A stretch of 64,000 nucleotides of DNA from Croceibacterium soli (GTDB lineage Bacteria; Pseudomonadota; Alphaproteobacteria; Sphingomonadales; Sphingomonadaceae), in assembly GCF_009828065.1 (NCBI RefSeq), contig NZ_WTYK01000008.1:62001-126000 (forward strand), written 5' to 3'. Positions within the stretch are counted from its first letter, which is position 1. Every line of letters begins with the position of its first letter. A model generated the notes under the pieces. It saw nothing but the letters and a program-made list of their open reading frames with translations, made no database searches and was not told where the DNA came from. The position numbers and the translations under genes were made by a program. This document shows positions 55,765 through 64,000 of the stretch, piece by piece.

Positions 55765-56295
55765 ATGGAATGCGCAGGCACGGAGAGTCTTACGCTCCGG
55801 ATGCCCAGCGCGGAGGATGGCCCCGCAATCTCTCGGCTGATCGCATCCTCCCCGCCCCTCGATACCAACTCGGCCTACTGCAATCTGCTGCAGTGCACGG
55901 ACTTCCGCGAGACTTGCGTCGTCGCAGAGCGCGATGGCGAGGCTCTCGGCTGGATATCCGCATATCGCCCGCCGGCGACGCCGGATCGGCTGTTCGTCTG
56001 GCAAGTGGCCGTCCATTCCGCGGCGCGCGGAGAAGGACTGGCGCTCAAGATGCTGGAAGCGCTGATCGCCCGGCCTGCCGCCGCTGACGCCACCATGCTC
56101 ACCACGACCATCACGGAGGACAACCAAGCCTCCTGGGGCCTGTTCGAGGCGTTCGCGCGCCGCAACGGCGCGACCCTGACCAGGGCGCCGCGCTTCGAGC
56201 AGGACGCGCACTTCGCCGGCGCGCACGCCACCGAATGGGAAGCTCGCATCTTCCCCCTCCCCACCTTTCGAACCGAAACGGAGACCCACTCATGA
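55765..56295 (+). CDS. ectA: L-2,4-diaminobutyrate N-acetyltransferase
   Basis: 176 residues from the ATG at 55765; a GTG at 55729 would add 12 residues. GNAT fold: LRMPSAEDGPAISRLIASSP, then the tail SYRPPATPDRLFVWQVAVHS and ARGEGLALKMLEALIARPAA (the acetyl-CoA loop). Makes N-gamma-acetyldiaminobutyrate, the second step of ectoine synthesis. Four-base overlap with ectB. Confidence 0.95.
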   Translation: MECAGTESLTLRMPSAEDGPAISRLIASSPPLDTNSAYCNLLQCTDFRETCVVAERDGEALGWISAYRPPATPDRLFVWQVAVHSAARGEGLALKMLEALIARPAAADATMLTTTITEDNQASWGLFEAFARRNGATLTRAPRFEQDAHFAGAHATEWEARIFPLPTFRTETETHS

Positions 56296-57599
56296 GTTTC
56301 ACGCCGCGACCCAGCAAGACAGCGCCCGACACCGCAATCTACGACCGCCGCGAATCCGGCGTGCGCACGTATTCGCGCTCGCTGCCCCGGCAGTTCGACA
56401 AAGCCGAGGGCGTCTGGCTGCACGACGTCAACGGCGGCCGCTATCTCGATTTCCTCTCCGGCTGCTCCTCGCTCAATTACGGGCACAATCATCCCGTCCT
56501 GAAGCAGGCGCTGCTCGACTATATCGGTGCGGATGGAATCGCCCACGGCCTGGATCTCCATACCAGTGCCAAGCAGTCGTTCCTCGAAGCGCTCGAAGAG
56601 GTGATCCTGGCGCCGCGCGGACTGGATTACCGGGCGATGTTCACCGGCCCGACCGGAACCAACGCGGTCGAGGCGGCGATCAAGCTGGCGCGCAAGGTCA
56701 CCGGGCGCGAGCTCGTCGTGGCTTTCACCAACGGGTTCCATGGCATGACGCTGGGTGCGCTGGCCTGCACCGGCAACGCCGGCAAGCGCAGCGGGGCCGG
56801 CGTGCCCCTGTCGCACGTGGCCCACGAGCCGTTCGACGGCTACTACGGTCCGGACGTGGACACGGCGGCGCTGCTGGACCAGCGGCTGTCCGACCCTTCG
56901 AGCGGCCTCGATGCGCCTGCCGCCATCCTGGTCGAAACCGTCCAAGGCGAAGGCGGCCTCAACGCCGCCTCCCCGGAGTGGCTGCGGGCGATCGCAGCGA
57001 TTGCCCGGAAGCACGGCGCCCTGCTGATCGTGGACGACATCCAGGCCGGTTGCGGCCGCACCGGCGGTTTCTTCAGCTTCGAAGGATTGGGCTTCACGCC
57101 GGACATCGTCACCCTGGCCAAGTCGCTTTCGGGGATGGGCCTGCCATTCGCGCTCACGCTCTTCCGCCCGGAGCTCGACATCTGGTCTCCGGGTGAGCAC
57201 AACGGGACCTTCCGGGGCAACAACCACGCATTCGTGACCGCAGCGGCCAGCCTCCGGCATTTCTGGGCCGATGATGGATTCCAGGATCGCATCGCCCGCC
57301 TCGGGAACTTGCTGGAGCAGCGGCTCGAGCAGATGGCCGAAGAGCACGGCCTCTCGACCCGCGGCCGCGGTATGATGCGCGGCATCGACGTGGGCTCCGG
57401 CGAAACCGCGTCCGCCATCACCCAGGCCTGCTTCGAGAAGGGCCTGATCATCGAAACGAGCGGCTCGCACGACGAAATCGTCAAGGTGCTGGCCCCGCTG
57501 GTGATCGACGAGGCGCTGCTCGGCGCCGGTCTCGACATCCTCGAACAGTCGATCAGCACCGAACTGGCGCCGGCAGCAAGCCTGTCGGCCGCCGCCTGA
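56292..57599 (+). CDS. ectB: Diaminobutyrate-2-oxoglutarate aminotransferase
   Basis: 435 residues. PLP class III aminotransferase. [20 protein letters not shown] (phosphate loop), [20 protein letters not shown], catalytic Lys in [17 protein letters not shown] and the [13 protein letters not shown] block. Converts aspartate semialdehyde to 2,4-diaminobutyrate, the first step of ectoine synthesis. Confidence 0.97.
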   Translation: MSFTPRPSKTAPDTAIYDRRESGVRTYSRSLPRQFDKAEGVWLHDVNGGRYLDFLSGCSSLNYGHNHPVLKQALLDYIGADGIAHGLDLHTSAKQSFLEALEEVILAPRGLDYRAMFTGPTGTNAVEAAIKLARKVTGRELVVAFTNGFHGMTLGALACTGNAGKRSGAGVPLSHVAHEPFDGYYGPDVDTAALLDQRLSDPSSGLDAPAAILVETVQGEGGLNAASPEWLRAIAAIARKHGALLIVDDIQAGCGRTGGFFSFEGLGFTPDIVTLAKSLSGMGLPFALTLFRPELDIWSPGEHNGTFRGNNHAFVTAAASLRHFWADDGFQDRIARLGNLLEQRLEQMAEEHGLSTRGRGMMRGIDVGSGETASAITQACFEKGLIIETSGSHDEIVKVLAPLVIDEALLGAGLDILEQSISTELAPAASLSAAA

Positions 57600-57613
57600 C
57601 CAGGAGAAAAGAC

Positions 57614-58024
57614 ATGATCATACGCAAGCTCAAGGACATTCGCGCCACCGATCGCAACGTCAAATCGGAAGGTTGGGAAAGCGCCCGCATGCTCCTGGCG
57701 GGGGACGGGATGGGCTTCTCGTTCCACGTCACCACCCTGTACGCCGGCAGCGAGCTCAAGATGCACTACAAGAACCATCTCGAAGCGGTGCTGGTGCTGA
57801 AGGGCACCGGTACGATCGAAGATCTCGCGACCGGGGAAGTCCACCGGCTGAAGGCCGGCATGCTCTACGCGCTCAACGAGAACGACCGGCACATCGTCCG
57901 GCCCGAGACCGAGATGCTCACCGCGTGCGTGTTCAATCCGCCGGTGACCGGAAACGAGGTTCACGACGAAAGCGGCGCCTATCCGGCCGAAGAGCAGCTG
58001 CGCCAAGCCGTGCCCGCCGAATAA
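57614..58024 (+). CDS. ectC: L-ectoine synthase
   Basis: 136 residues, a cupin that closes the ring. Metal positions are present: YKNHLEAV (Glu), [11 protein letters not shown] (Tyr and His), followed by [28 protein letters not shown] 8 bases before the ATG. Third step of the pathway. Confidence 0.97.
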   Translation: MIIRKLKDIRATDRNVKSEGWESARMLLAGDGMGFSFHVTTLYAGSELKMHYKNHLEAVLVLKGTGTIEDLATGEVHRLKAGMLYALNENDRHIVRPETEMLTACVFNPPVTGNEVHDESGAYPAEEQLRQAVPAE

Positions 58025-58043
58025 CCCGACCGAGAGGAATTCC

Positions 58044-58958
58044 ATGCAGGACGTCTATCCATCCCGCTGTGCCGCCGAGCCTGAACTGCTGCCGCGCCAG
58101 GACCCGGTGGTTCATGGCGAATGGCGGCCGGATGCCCCGCTCACGCGCGCCCAGACCGAGCAGTTCGAGCGCAACGGCTACCTGGTGATCGAGAATGCGT
58201 TCGATCCAGCCGAACTGGAAGCGCTGCAGAACGCCACGGGCCGGCTGCTGGCCGACCCGTCGTCGCTGGACAGGGAGACGATCATCACCGAGCGCGGCAG
58301 CGACGAGATCCGCTCCATTTTCGCCATTCATGAGCAGAGCCGCGTCATGGCCCGGCTGGCAGCCGACGAACGGCTGGCCGGAGTGGCCTCGTTCCTGCTC
58401 GGCGACGATGTCTACGTTCACCAGTCGCGGCTCAACTACAAGCCGGGCTTCAAGGGGAAGGAGTTCTTCTGGCACTCCGACTTCGAAACCTGGCACACGG
58501 AAGACGGCATGCCCCGGATGCGCGCGTTGTCGATGTCCGTCCTGCTCGCCGCGAACACCCCGCATAACGGGCCGCTGATGGTCATGCCGGGGTCGCACCG
58601 GACTTATGTGACCTGCGTAGGCGAGACGCCGGAAGACCACTACCGCATGTCGCTGAAGAAGCAGGAATACGGCGTTCCCGACGAGCTCAGCCTCGCCACG
58701 CTGGCTCAGCAGCACGGCATCGACGCGCCGACCGGGCCGCCGGGAACGGTGATCCTGTTCGACTGCAACCTGATGCACGGCTCCAACGGAAACATCACGC
58801 CCTTCCCGCGGGCGAACGCCTTCCTGGTCTACAACGCCATGTCGAACCGCCTGCAGAAGCCTTTCGCGGCGGACAAGCCCCGGCCGCAGTTCATTGCCGA
58901 CCGGACCTTCCAGCCGGTGGCGATCCGGTCCCCCGCGCTGCTCGAGGAGGCGGCATGA
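58044..58958 (+). CDS. ectD: Ectoine 5-hydroxylase
   Basis: 304 residues. Fe(II)/2OG dioxygenase. The EctD signature FFWHSDFETWHTEDGMPRMR carries the iron His and Asp. The distal His is in FDCNLMHGSNGNITPFPRAN with the 2OG-binding Arg. Makes 5-hydroxyectoine, a better protectant against heat and desiccation. ATGA overlap with ask. Confidence 0.97.
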   Translation: MQDVYPSRCAAEPELLPRQDPVVHGEWRPDAPLTRAQTEQFERNGYLVIENAFDPAELEALQNATGRLLADPSSLDRETIITERGSDEIRSIFAIHEQSRVMARLAADERLAGVASFLLGDDVYVHQSRLNYKPGFKGKEFFWHSDFETWHTEDGMPRMRALSMSVLLAANTPHNGPLMVMPGSHRTYVTCVGETPEDHYRMSLKKQEYGVPDELSLATLAQQHGIDAPTGPPGTVILFDCNLMHGSNGNITPFPRANAFLVYNAMSNRLQKPFAADKPRPQFIADRTFQPVAIRSPALLEEAA

Positions 58959-60391
58959 TGACCCAGCACAGCGTCGAGAAAATCGGCGGCACGTCGATGG
59001 CGGCGACCTCCACCCTGTTCGACAACGTCCTGATCGCCGGACGCTCCGGAGCGGAACTGTACGGCCGCATCTTCGTCGTTTCCGCCTACGCCGGGATGAC
59101 GGACCTGCTGCTGGAGCACAAGAAGAGCGGCGAACCCGGCCTCTATGCCCACTTCGCTCGCGGCGATGCCGCCTGGCGCGATGCTCTTGATCGAGTGAGC
59201 GGGGCGATGCGCGAGCGCAACGCGCAAATGTTCGTTCGTCCCGAAAGCCGCGAGGAAGCGGACCGCTTCGTGCACGAACGTGCCGAATCTCTCCGGAGAT
59301 GTCTCGACGATCTCGACCGACTGCGCGCGCACGGCCGGTTTTCGCTGAAGGATCAGCTGATCACCGTGCGCGAGATGCTCGCCGGGTTCGGTGAGGCACA
59401 CAGCGCTCACTCCACCGCGGTCCTGCTGCGTGACCGGGGCGTCAATGCCGTGTTCGTCGATCTTACGGTGTGGAGCGAAGACGATCGCGTGAGCCTGGAT
59501 CAACGCATCCGTGACGCGCTCGAGCCGATCGACCTCGCCACGCAGATGCCGATCGTCACCGGCTACGCCGGTTGCGAGGGCGGCATGGTGCGGCGCTATG
59601 CGCGCGGCTACTCGGAGATGACCTTCTCCAGACTGGCAGTCGTGACCGGCGCCAGCCGCGCGATCATCCACAAGGAATTCCATCTCTCCAGCGCCGATCC
59701 GAAGCTGGTTGGCGGTGAGCGGGCGCGGAAGATCGGGCGGACCAACTACGATGTGGCGGACCAGCTCGCCAACCTCGGCATGGAAGCGATCCACCCGCGC
59801 GCCGGCCGGGGGCTCCGCCAATCCGAGATCCCTCTGTGCGTCAGAAACACCTTCGACCGCGACGACGAGGGAACGCTGATCTGCGGCGATTACCGGTCGG
59901 ACGAGCCGAGGGTCGAGATCGTCACCGGTGTGCAGGAACTGCACGCGTTGCAGTTCTTCGAGCAGGACATGGTGGGGGAGAAGGGCTACGACAGCCGCAT
60001 CCTCGAGGTGCTCGACCGGCGGGGCGCGTGGATCGTCAGCAAGGCCTCCAACGCCAACACCATCACGCACTACCTCTCCGGCAGTTCGGAAACAGTCGCG
60101 AAGGCGGTCTCCGATCTCGAGGAAGCGTTTCCGGGTGCGATCGTGACGACCCGTCCCTGCGCGATGGCGGCCGTGATCGGCAGCGACATCTCGGCGCCTG
60201 GCCTGGTCTCGCGCGCTCTGGACGCTCTGGAGCAAGCGGACATCGCGGTCCTCGCGCTCCAGCATCAGATTCGTAACGTCGACGTCCAGTTCGTGATCGA
60301 GCGAGAGGACTTCGAGCGCGCCGTCCGCACGCTTCATGCCGCACTGGTAGAGGACAGCACGGCTGGTCTGCGCCGACGTGCGGCCGCCTGA
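58955..60391 (+). CDS. ask: Ectoine-cluster aspartate kinase
   Basis: 478 residues. Opens VEKIGGTSMAATSTLFDNVL, then the amino-acid kinase core (SEMTFSRLAVVTGASRAIIH and GRTNYDVADQLANLG) and a C-terminal ACT pair (ASNANTITHYLSGSSETVAK). Supplies aspartyl phosphate for aspartate semialdehyde. This pathway-dedicated Ask type follows ectD in many alpha- and gammaproteobacteria. A small CCCGGAA/TTCCGGG hairpin follows the gene (60395-60410). Confidence 0.95.
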   Translation: MMTQHSVEKIGGTSMAATSTLFDNVLIAGRSGAELYGRIFVVSAYAGMTDLLLEHKKSGEPGLYAHFARGDAAWRDALDRVSGAMRERNAQMFVRPESREEADRFVHERAESLRRCLDDLDRLRAHGRFSLKDQLITVREMLAGFGEAHSAHSTAVLLRDRGVNAVFVDLTVWSEDDRVSLDQRIRDALEPIDLATQMPIVTGYAGCEGGMVRRYARGYSEMTFSRLAVVTGASRAIIHKEFHLSSADPKLVGGERARKIGRTNYDVADQLANLGMEAIHPRAGRGLRQSEIPLCVRNTFDRDDEGTLICGDYRSDEPRVEIVTGVQELHALQFFEQDMVGEKGYDSRILEVLDRRGAWIVSKASNANTITHYLSGSSETVAKAVSDLEEAFPGAIVTTRPCAMAAVIGSDISAPGLVSRALDALEQADIAVLALQHQIRNVDVQFVIEREDFERAVRTLHAALVEDSTAGLRRRAAA

Positions 60392-60430
60392 GGGCCCGGA
60401 ACCTTCCGGGGGCAGGCTTGCTTTCCCAAC

Positions 60431-61672
60431 GTGCTGAGCGCCGTTTCCTCCGTACGCAGCCTGCTGCTCGCCATCTTCATGCTGATGTCGGGCGCCGGGT
60501 TCATGGCCACGCTTCTGGGCGTGCGGCTGGAGCGAGCGGGGAGCAGCGCCCTGACGGTCGGGATCGTCGGCACCGCCTATTTCCTGGGCCTGGTGCTGGG
60601 TTCGACCAAGGCCGGGCTGCTGGTGGCGCGGGTCGGCCACATCCGGGCATTCGCGGCATTCGTCTCGCTCTTTTCCGCCAGCACGCTCAGCTACGCTCTC
60701 TTCCGCGACCCGATCTTCTGGGCGAGCCTGCGGCTGATCGACGGGCTGTGCGTGGCCGGGGTTTACGTATGCCTGGAAAGCTGGCTCAACGAACGGGCGC
60801 AGGAGGGCTCCCGAGGATCTGTCCTGGCCGCCTACATGATCGCCCTCTACCTCGGTCAGGCCGCGGGCCAGTTCCTCCTCAACATCAGTGATGTGAAGCC
60901 GTCGCTGCCGTTCATCGCCGCGTCGATCCTGATCTCGGTCTCCGCCATTCCGATCGCCCTCACGCGGATTGACGCGCCGTCGCTGCCGAGCAGCGAAACA
61001 TTGTCGATGCGGGCGCTCTACGCGATCTCTCCGCTCGGAGTGGTCGGCGCGGCGTTGACCGGCGCCATGCTCGGCGCCTTCTACTCGCTCGGGGCCGTCT
61101 ACGCCCGCCGCCTTGGGATGGAGTTGTCCTTGATCGCCGTGTTCATGAGCACAGTGATCTTCGGCGGCGTGGCCTTGCAATGGCCGCTCGGCATCTTGTC
61201 CGACCGCTTCGACCGGCGGCGCGTGATCGTGATCGCCTTCGCCGGAACCCTGCTGGCCGGGCTGGCCACGGCGCTGACGCGGGAGCCGGGCCTTCCACTG
61301 CTGGCTTTCGGCGCGCTGTTCGGCGGGTTGAGCTTCGCGCTCTACCCCCTCTGCGTGGCGCACGCCAACGACCACCTTCTGCCTGACCAGAGGGTGGCGG
61401 CGAGCGGCGGGCTCGTCCTTACATACTCGGCGGGAGCTGCAGCCGGCCCGCTCGTGGCGGCAGTGTTCATGACCGCGGCGGGCACGGCGGGCCTGTTCCT
61501 GTTCATCTCCACATGCGCCGGCGCTGCCCTGCTCTTCGGGATCTGGCGGCAGGCTCTTACGCCTCCCGTGCCGGCCGAGCAGCAGCAAACTTATCAGATC
61601 CTGCCGCGGACGACGCCTGTTTCCGCGGCGCTCGACCCATTGGCGCCCAACGATCCGGAGGAGGTCCCATGA
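60431..61672 (+). CDS. MFS transporter (YcaD-like)
   Basis: 413 residues, 12 helices. GTG start. Contains GVRLERAGSSALTVGIVGTA, GLVLGSTKAGLLVARVGHIR and GILSDRFDRRRVIVIAFAGT, the family loop. It is 39 bp after ask and ATGA-coupled to the next transporter, so it is likely an ectoine-unit exporter or importer. The direction cannot be inferred. Confidence 0.9.
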   Translation: MLSAVSSVRSLLLAIFMLMSGAGFMATLLGVRLERAGSSALTVGIVGTAYFLGLVLGSTKAGLLVARVGHIRAFAAFVSLFSASTLSYALFRDPIFWASLRLIDGLCVAGVYVCLESWLNERAQEGSRGSVLAAYMIALYLGQAAGQFLLNISDVKPSLPFIAASILISVSAIPIALTRIDAPSLPSSETLSMRALYAISPLGVVGAALTGAMLGAFYSLGAVYARRLGMELSLIAVFMSTVIFGGVALQWPLGILSDRFDRRRVIVIAFAGTLLAGLATALTREPGLPLLAFGALFGGLSFALYPLCVAHANDHLLPDQRVAASGGLVLTYSAGAAAGPLVAAVFMTAAGTAGLFLFISTCAGAALLFGIWRQALTPPVPAEQQQTYQILPRTTPVSAALDPLAPNDPEEVP

Positions 61673-63018
61673 CCGACCATACCCATCACGACCTCGTCGG
61701 CGGCGATGTGCCGATGGGCCATCCGGAAGCCGTCCCCAAATCGGTCATCCGGCGGGCCATCGCCGCCTCCGCGCTCGGCAATGCGACCGAGTGGTTCGAT
61801 TACGGCATCTATGCCTACGGCGTCGTCTATCTGTCGGCCGCCCTGTTTCCCGGCGACACGGCGGAGGCGACCCTGTTCGCGCTAGCGACGTTCGCGATCT
61901 CCTTCCTGGTCCGCCCGCTCGGCGGCCTGTTCTGGGGCCCGCTGGGCGACCGCTACGGGCGCAAGACGATCCTGGCCTACACGATCATCCTGATGTCGGC
62001 GGCGACCGTCTGCGTGGGGCTGATCCCATCGTACGACGACATCGGCTTCTGGGCACCGGCCCTGCTGGTCCTGCTGCGCATGATCCAGGGCTTCTCGACC
62101 GGCGGCGAGTATGGCGGCGCGGCGACCTTCATGGCCGAATATTCGCCCGACGACCGGCGCGGCTTCTACGGCAGTTTCCTGGAGTTCGGCACGCTGGCCG
62201 GCTTCTCTTTCGGCGCCCTGCTGATGCTCGGTTTCTCGCTGCTGCTGGGCGAGCAGGCGATGTACGACTGGGCCTGGCGCATTCCCTTCTTCGTCGCCGG
62301 GCCGATGGGGCTTGTCGGAATGTATCTGCGGTCGCGGATGGAAGACACGCCGATCTTCCGCGAGATCGAGGCCCATCACGAGACGGAGCCCGCCGCCTCG
62401 ACCGAGCTGCGCCACCTTCTCACCCGCTACTGGCGTCCGCTCGTGACCATGGGCGGTCTCGTGATCGCGCTGAACGTCGTCAACTACACGCTGCTCAGCT
62501 ATATGCCGACCTACCTGCAGAGAAGGCTGAGCCTTTCCGCCGACGATGCGCTGATCGTGCCGATCATCGGCATGCTGTTCATGATGCTGTTCGTGCCCCT
62601 CGCCGGGCGGCTGTCCGACAAGGTGGGCAGGAAGCCCCTCTGGTGGTTCTCGCTGGTCGGGCTCTTCGTCGGCGCAGTGCCGCTTTACCTGCTTATGGCC
62701 GGGAGCTTCGCCGGCGCTGTCGCCGGTTTTGCCCTGCTCGGCCTGCTCTACGTCCCGCAGTTGGCGACGATCTCCGCGACCTTTCCGGCCATGTTCCCGA
62801 CCCACGTTCGTTTCGCCGGCTTCGCGATATCCTACAACGTGTCCACCTCGCTGTTCGGCGGCACGGCGCCGGCGTTCAACAGCTGGCTGATCGGAAAGAC
62901 GGGCGACGAGTTGATGCCGGCATACGTCATGATGGCCGCCTGCGCGGTCGGGATGGTGGCACTGCGCTTCACTGCCGAAACCGCCGGCAAGTCGCTGCGC
63001 GGCACCGAAACGCCGTGA
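61669..63018 (+). CDS. MHS-family MFS transporter (ProP-like)
   Basis: 449 residues. MHS markers: GNATEWFDYGIYAYGVVYLS, PLGGLFWGPLGDRYGRKTIL (loop 2-3), GFSTGGEYGGAATFMAEYSP and VPLAGRLSDKVGRKPLWWFS. This subgroup moves proline, betaine, ectoine and related solutes with protons. It lacks the long C-terminal coiled coil of E. coli ProP. Coupled to the MFS gene before it. Confidence 0.93.
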   Translation: MTDHTHHDLVGGDVPMGHPEAVPKSVIRRAIAASALGNATEWFDYGIYAYGVVYLSAALFPGDTAEATLFALATFAISFLVRPLGGLFWGPLGDRYGRKTILAYTIILMSAATVCVGLIPSYDDIGFWAPALLVLLRMIQGFSTGGEYGGAATFMAEYSPDDRRGFYGSFLEFGTLAGFSFGALLMLGFSLLLGEQAMYDWAWRIPFFVAGPMGLVGMYLRSRMEDTPIFREIEAHHETEPAASTELRHLLTRYWRPLVTMGGLVIALNVVNYTLLSYMPTYLQRRLSLSADDALIVPIIGMLFMMLFVPLAGRLSDKVGRKPLWWFSLVGLFVGAVPLYLLMAGSFAGAVAGFALLGLLYVPQLATISATFPAMFPTHVRFAGFAISYNVSTSLFGGTAPAFNSWLIGKTGDELMPAYVMMAACAVGMVALRFTAETAGKSLRGTETP

Positions 63019-63076
63019 TATCGCGACGTGCAGCGCTCGCCCAGCGCGCAAGCTGGGGGAACCGCCCTGCCATGAC

Positions 63077-64000
63077 TCACGCGAGCCGGCGCTTGTGACG
63101 GAAACGGGCGTAACCGTTTAGCAGATCGTTGATCAGTTGATCGCGTGTGAAGCCGGTGACGTCGTGGGGCTGCTCCCCTTCGGAGCTGTGCGCCATCGCG
63201 CGGAAATGCCGCGGGGCACTGTCCTTCGCCTTGTGCGGTTCCGACCAGACGAAGCTCGGCAGAAGAAAGCCGCGCGAGCGGATCACGTAGCAGAATTCCC
63301 CCCGCTCTCCGTGCGGTATCCTGAGCGAGAGGCAATCGCCCTTCTCGGTCAGTTCCGACTCGAACCCGCTCTCCCGGATTTGCGTCGCCACGGCCTCAAG
63401 CGCAGGCCGCGCCGTGCCGAGGAGGTAACGAGTCATTTCCTCTTGTCCGAAATAATGCAGGATCGACGTAAGGCGCTGCTGCCAGCTGAGCTCCGGATCG
63501 GGCGCAGCGATCCCCACTGCGGCCAGGTCGATCGTCGAGCCTGTGGCTTCCATCTGCAGCGCCCGGAAAAGACCGAAAGCGATGAAGATCAGCGCTACGG
63601 CAAACGGCAGCGCACTCGCGATGACCGCGGTCTGCAGTGATTCCAGGCCACCTGCCAACAGGAGGACCGCCGCCACGCCTCCGGCGCAAACGGCCCAGAA
63701 GACGCGCTGCCAGACCGGCGGGTTCTCCGCTCCGCTCGATGTAATCATGTCGATCACCAGCGCGCCCGAGTCGGCGGAGGTCACAAAGAAGGTGATGACG
63801 AGCAGCGTCGCCACGAATGAGGTAATCGTACCCAGCGGCAGGGCCGCCAAAGTGGCGAACAATGCGCCTGGCAGATCGTTGACGGCGGTTTCTGCGATCG
63901 GAGCCACGCCTCTCATGTCGAGCGAGATCGCCGTGTTGCCGAACACCGTCATCCACAGGAAGCTAAACAGCACCGGCACCAACAGGACGCCGCTGACGAA
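63077..64000 (-). CDS. BCCT-family compatible-solute transporter, partial (cut by window edge)
   Basis: At least 307 residues of the C-terminal part; the N-terminus runs off the window. Contains FVSGVLLVPVLFSFLWMTVF, the TLLVITFFVTSADSGALVID helix (BCCT TM 10-11) and a long cytoplasmic tail (FCYVIRSRGFLLPSFVW, DVTGFTRDQLINDLLNGY), which fits the BetT choline-transporter subgroup. It faces the ectoine operon from the opposite strand. Confidence 0.9.
   Translation of the reverse strand, partial: FVSGVLLVPVLFSFLWMTVFGNTAISLDMRGVAPIAETAVNDLPGALFATLAALPLGTITSFVATLLVITFFVTSADSGALVIDMITSSGAENPPVWQRVFWAVCAGGVAAVLLLAGGLESLQTAVIASALPFAVALIFIAFGLFRALQMEATGSTIDLAAVGIAAPDPELSWQQRLTSILHYFGQEEMTRYLLGTARPALEAVATQIRESGFESELTEKGDCLSLRIPHGERGEFCYVIRSRGFLLPSFVWSEPHKAKDSAPRHFRAMAHSSEGEQPHDVTGFTRDQLINDLLNGYARFRHKRRLA

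Noticed and set aside
58829-61588. 919-codon frame opposite ask and the MFS gene
   Set aside because: Crosses two well-identified genes on the other strand; a GC-bias artefact.

Overview
The window is high-GC DNA, densely packed with genes and with frequent ATGA or TGATG overlaps. It most likely comes from an alphaproteobacterium of the order Sphingomonadales (Sphingomonas/Erythrobacter type). The clues are the infB-rbfA-truB-rpsO-pnp order, an F1 ATPase zeta-type inhibitor, a TonB receptor, and several palindromic intergenic repeats of the kind often seen in sphingomonads. The genus cannot be fixed from the sequence alone.

Layout. 0-6.3 kb: translation and RNA-processing operon (infB C-terminus, DUF1697, rbfA, M50 protease, truB, rpsO, pnp). 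truB carries an in-frame 156-bp nested palindrome. 6.5-10.4 kb: aldehyde dehydrogenase, two small proteins, a UDG-superfamily glycosylase, leuD, ATPase zeta, bolA and monothiol glutaredoxin. 10.9-17.7 kb: a complete RND efflux system (outer-membrane factor, pump, adaptor) with its TetR regulator and repeated candidate operators. 17.8-20.1 kb: HD-GYP phosphodiesterase, RidA and a small unknown.

20.1-27.2 kb: a 7-kb integrative element in tRNA-Arg(UCU), bounded by 46-bp identical direct repeats. It has a tyrosine integrase and AlpA next to the intact tRNA, then a DUF2971 protein, a serine recombinase, a Rep-like protein and several unknowns. At its far end is an overlapping two-gene pair: a soluble protein and a four-helix membrane protein. 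That pair is the best candidate here for an undescribed (possibly defence) system.

27.3-40.9 kb: host genes. They are a queuosine-precursor transporter, PspC with a coupled mini-membrane protein, recF, tesA divergent from a ybbA/ybbP-type ABC pair, a TonB receptor, a glycosyltransferase, rarA, an RNase-H-fold protein and tRNA-Thr(UGU).

41-54.9 kb: a truncated ECF sigma gene next to tRNA-Thr, then a GAF/HisKA_2 kinase, a 2OG-Fe(II) oxygenase, NhaA, a class A beta-lactamase-like hydrolase without the general-base Glu, a class A PBP, an L,D-transpeptidase, DUF421, a GST, an OmpA-like lipoprotein coupled to an NhaP-type antiporter, and DUF202.

55-64 kb: ectoine/5-hydroxyectoine biosynthesis (marR/ectR, ectA, ectB, ectC, ectD, ask). 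Two coupled MFS transporters follow, then a BCCT transporter that runs off the window. With the two Na+/H+ antiporters and the cell-wall enzymes, the last 20 kb looks like a salt/alkali/envelope-stress region: ions are expelled, compatible solutes are made or imported, and peptidoglycan is remodelled.
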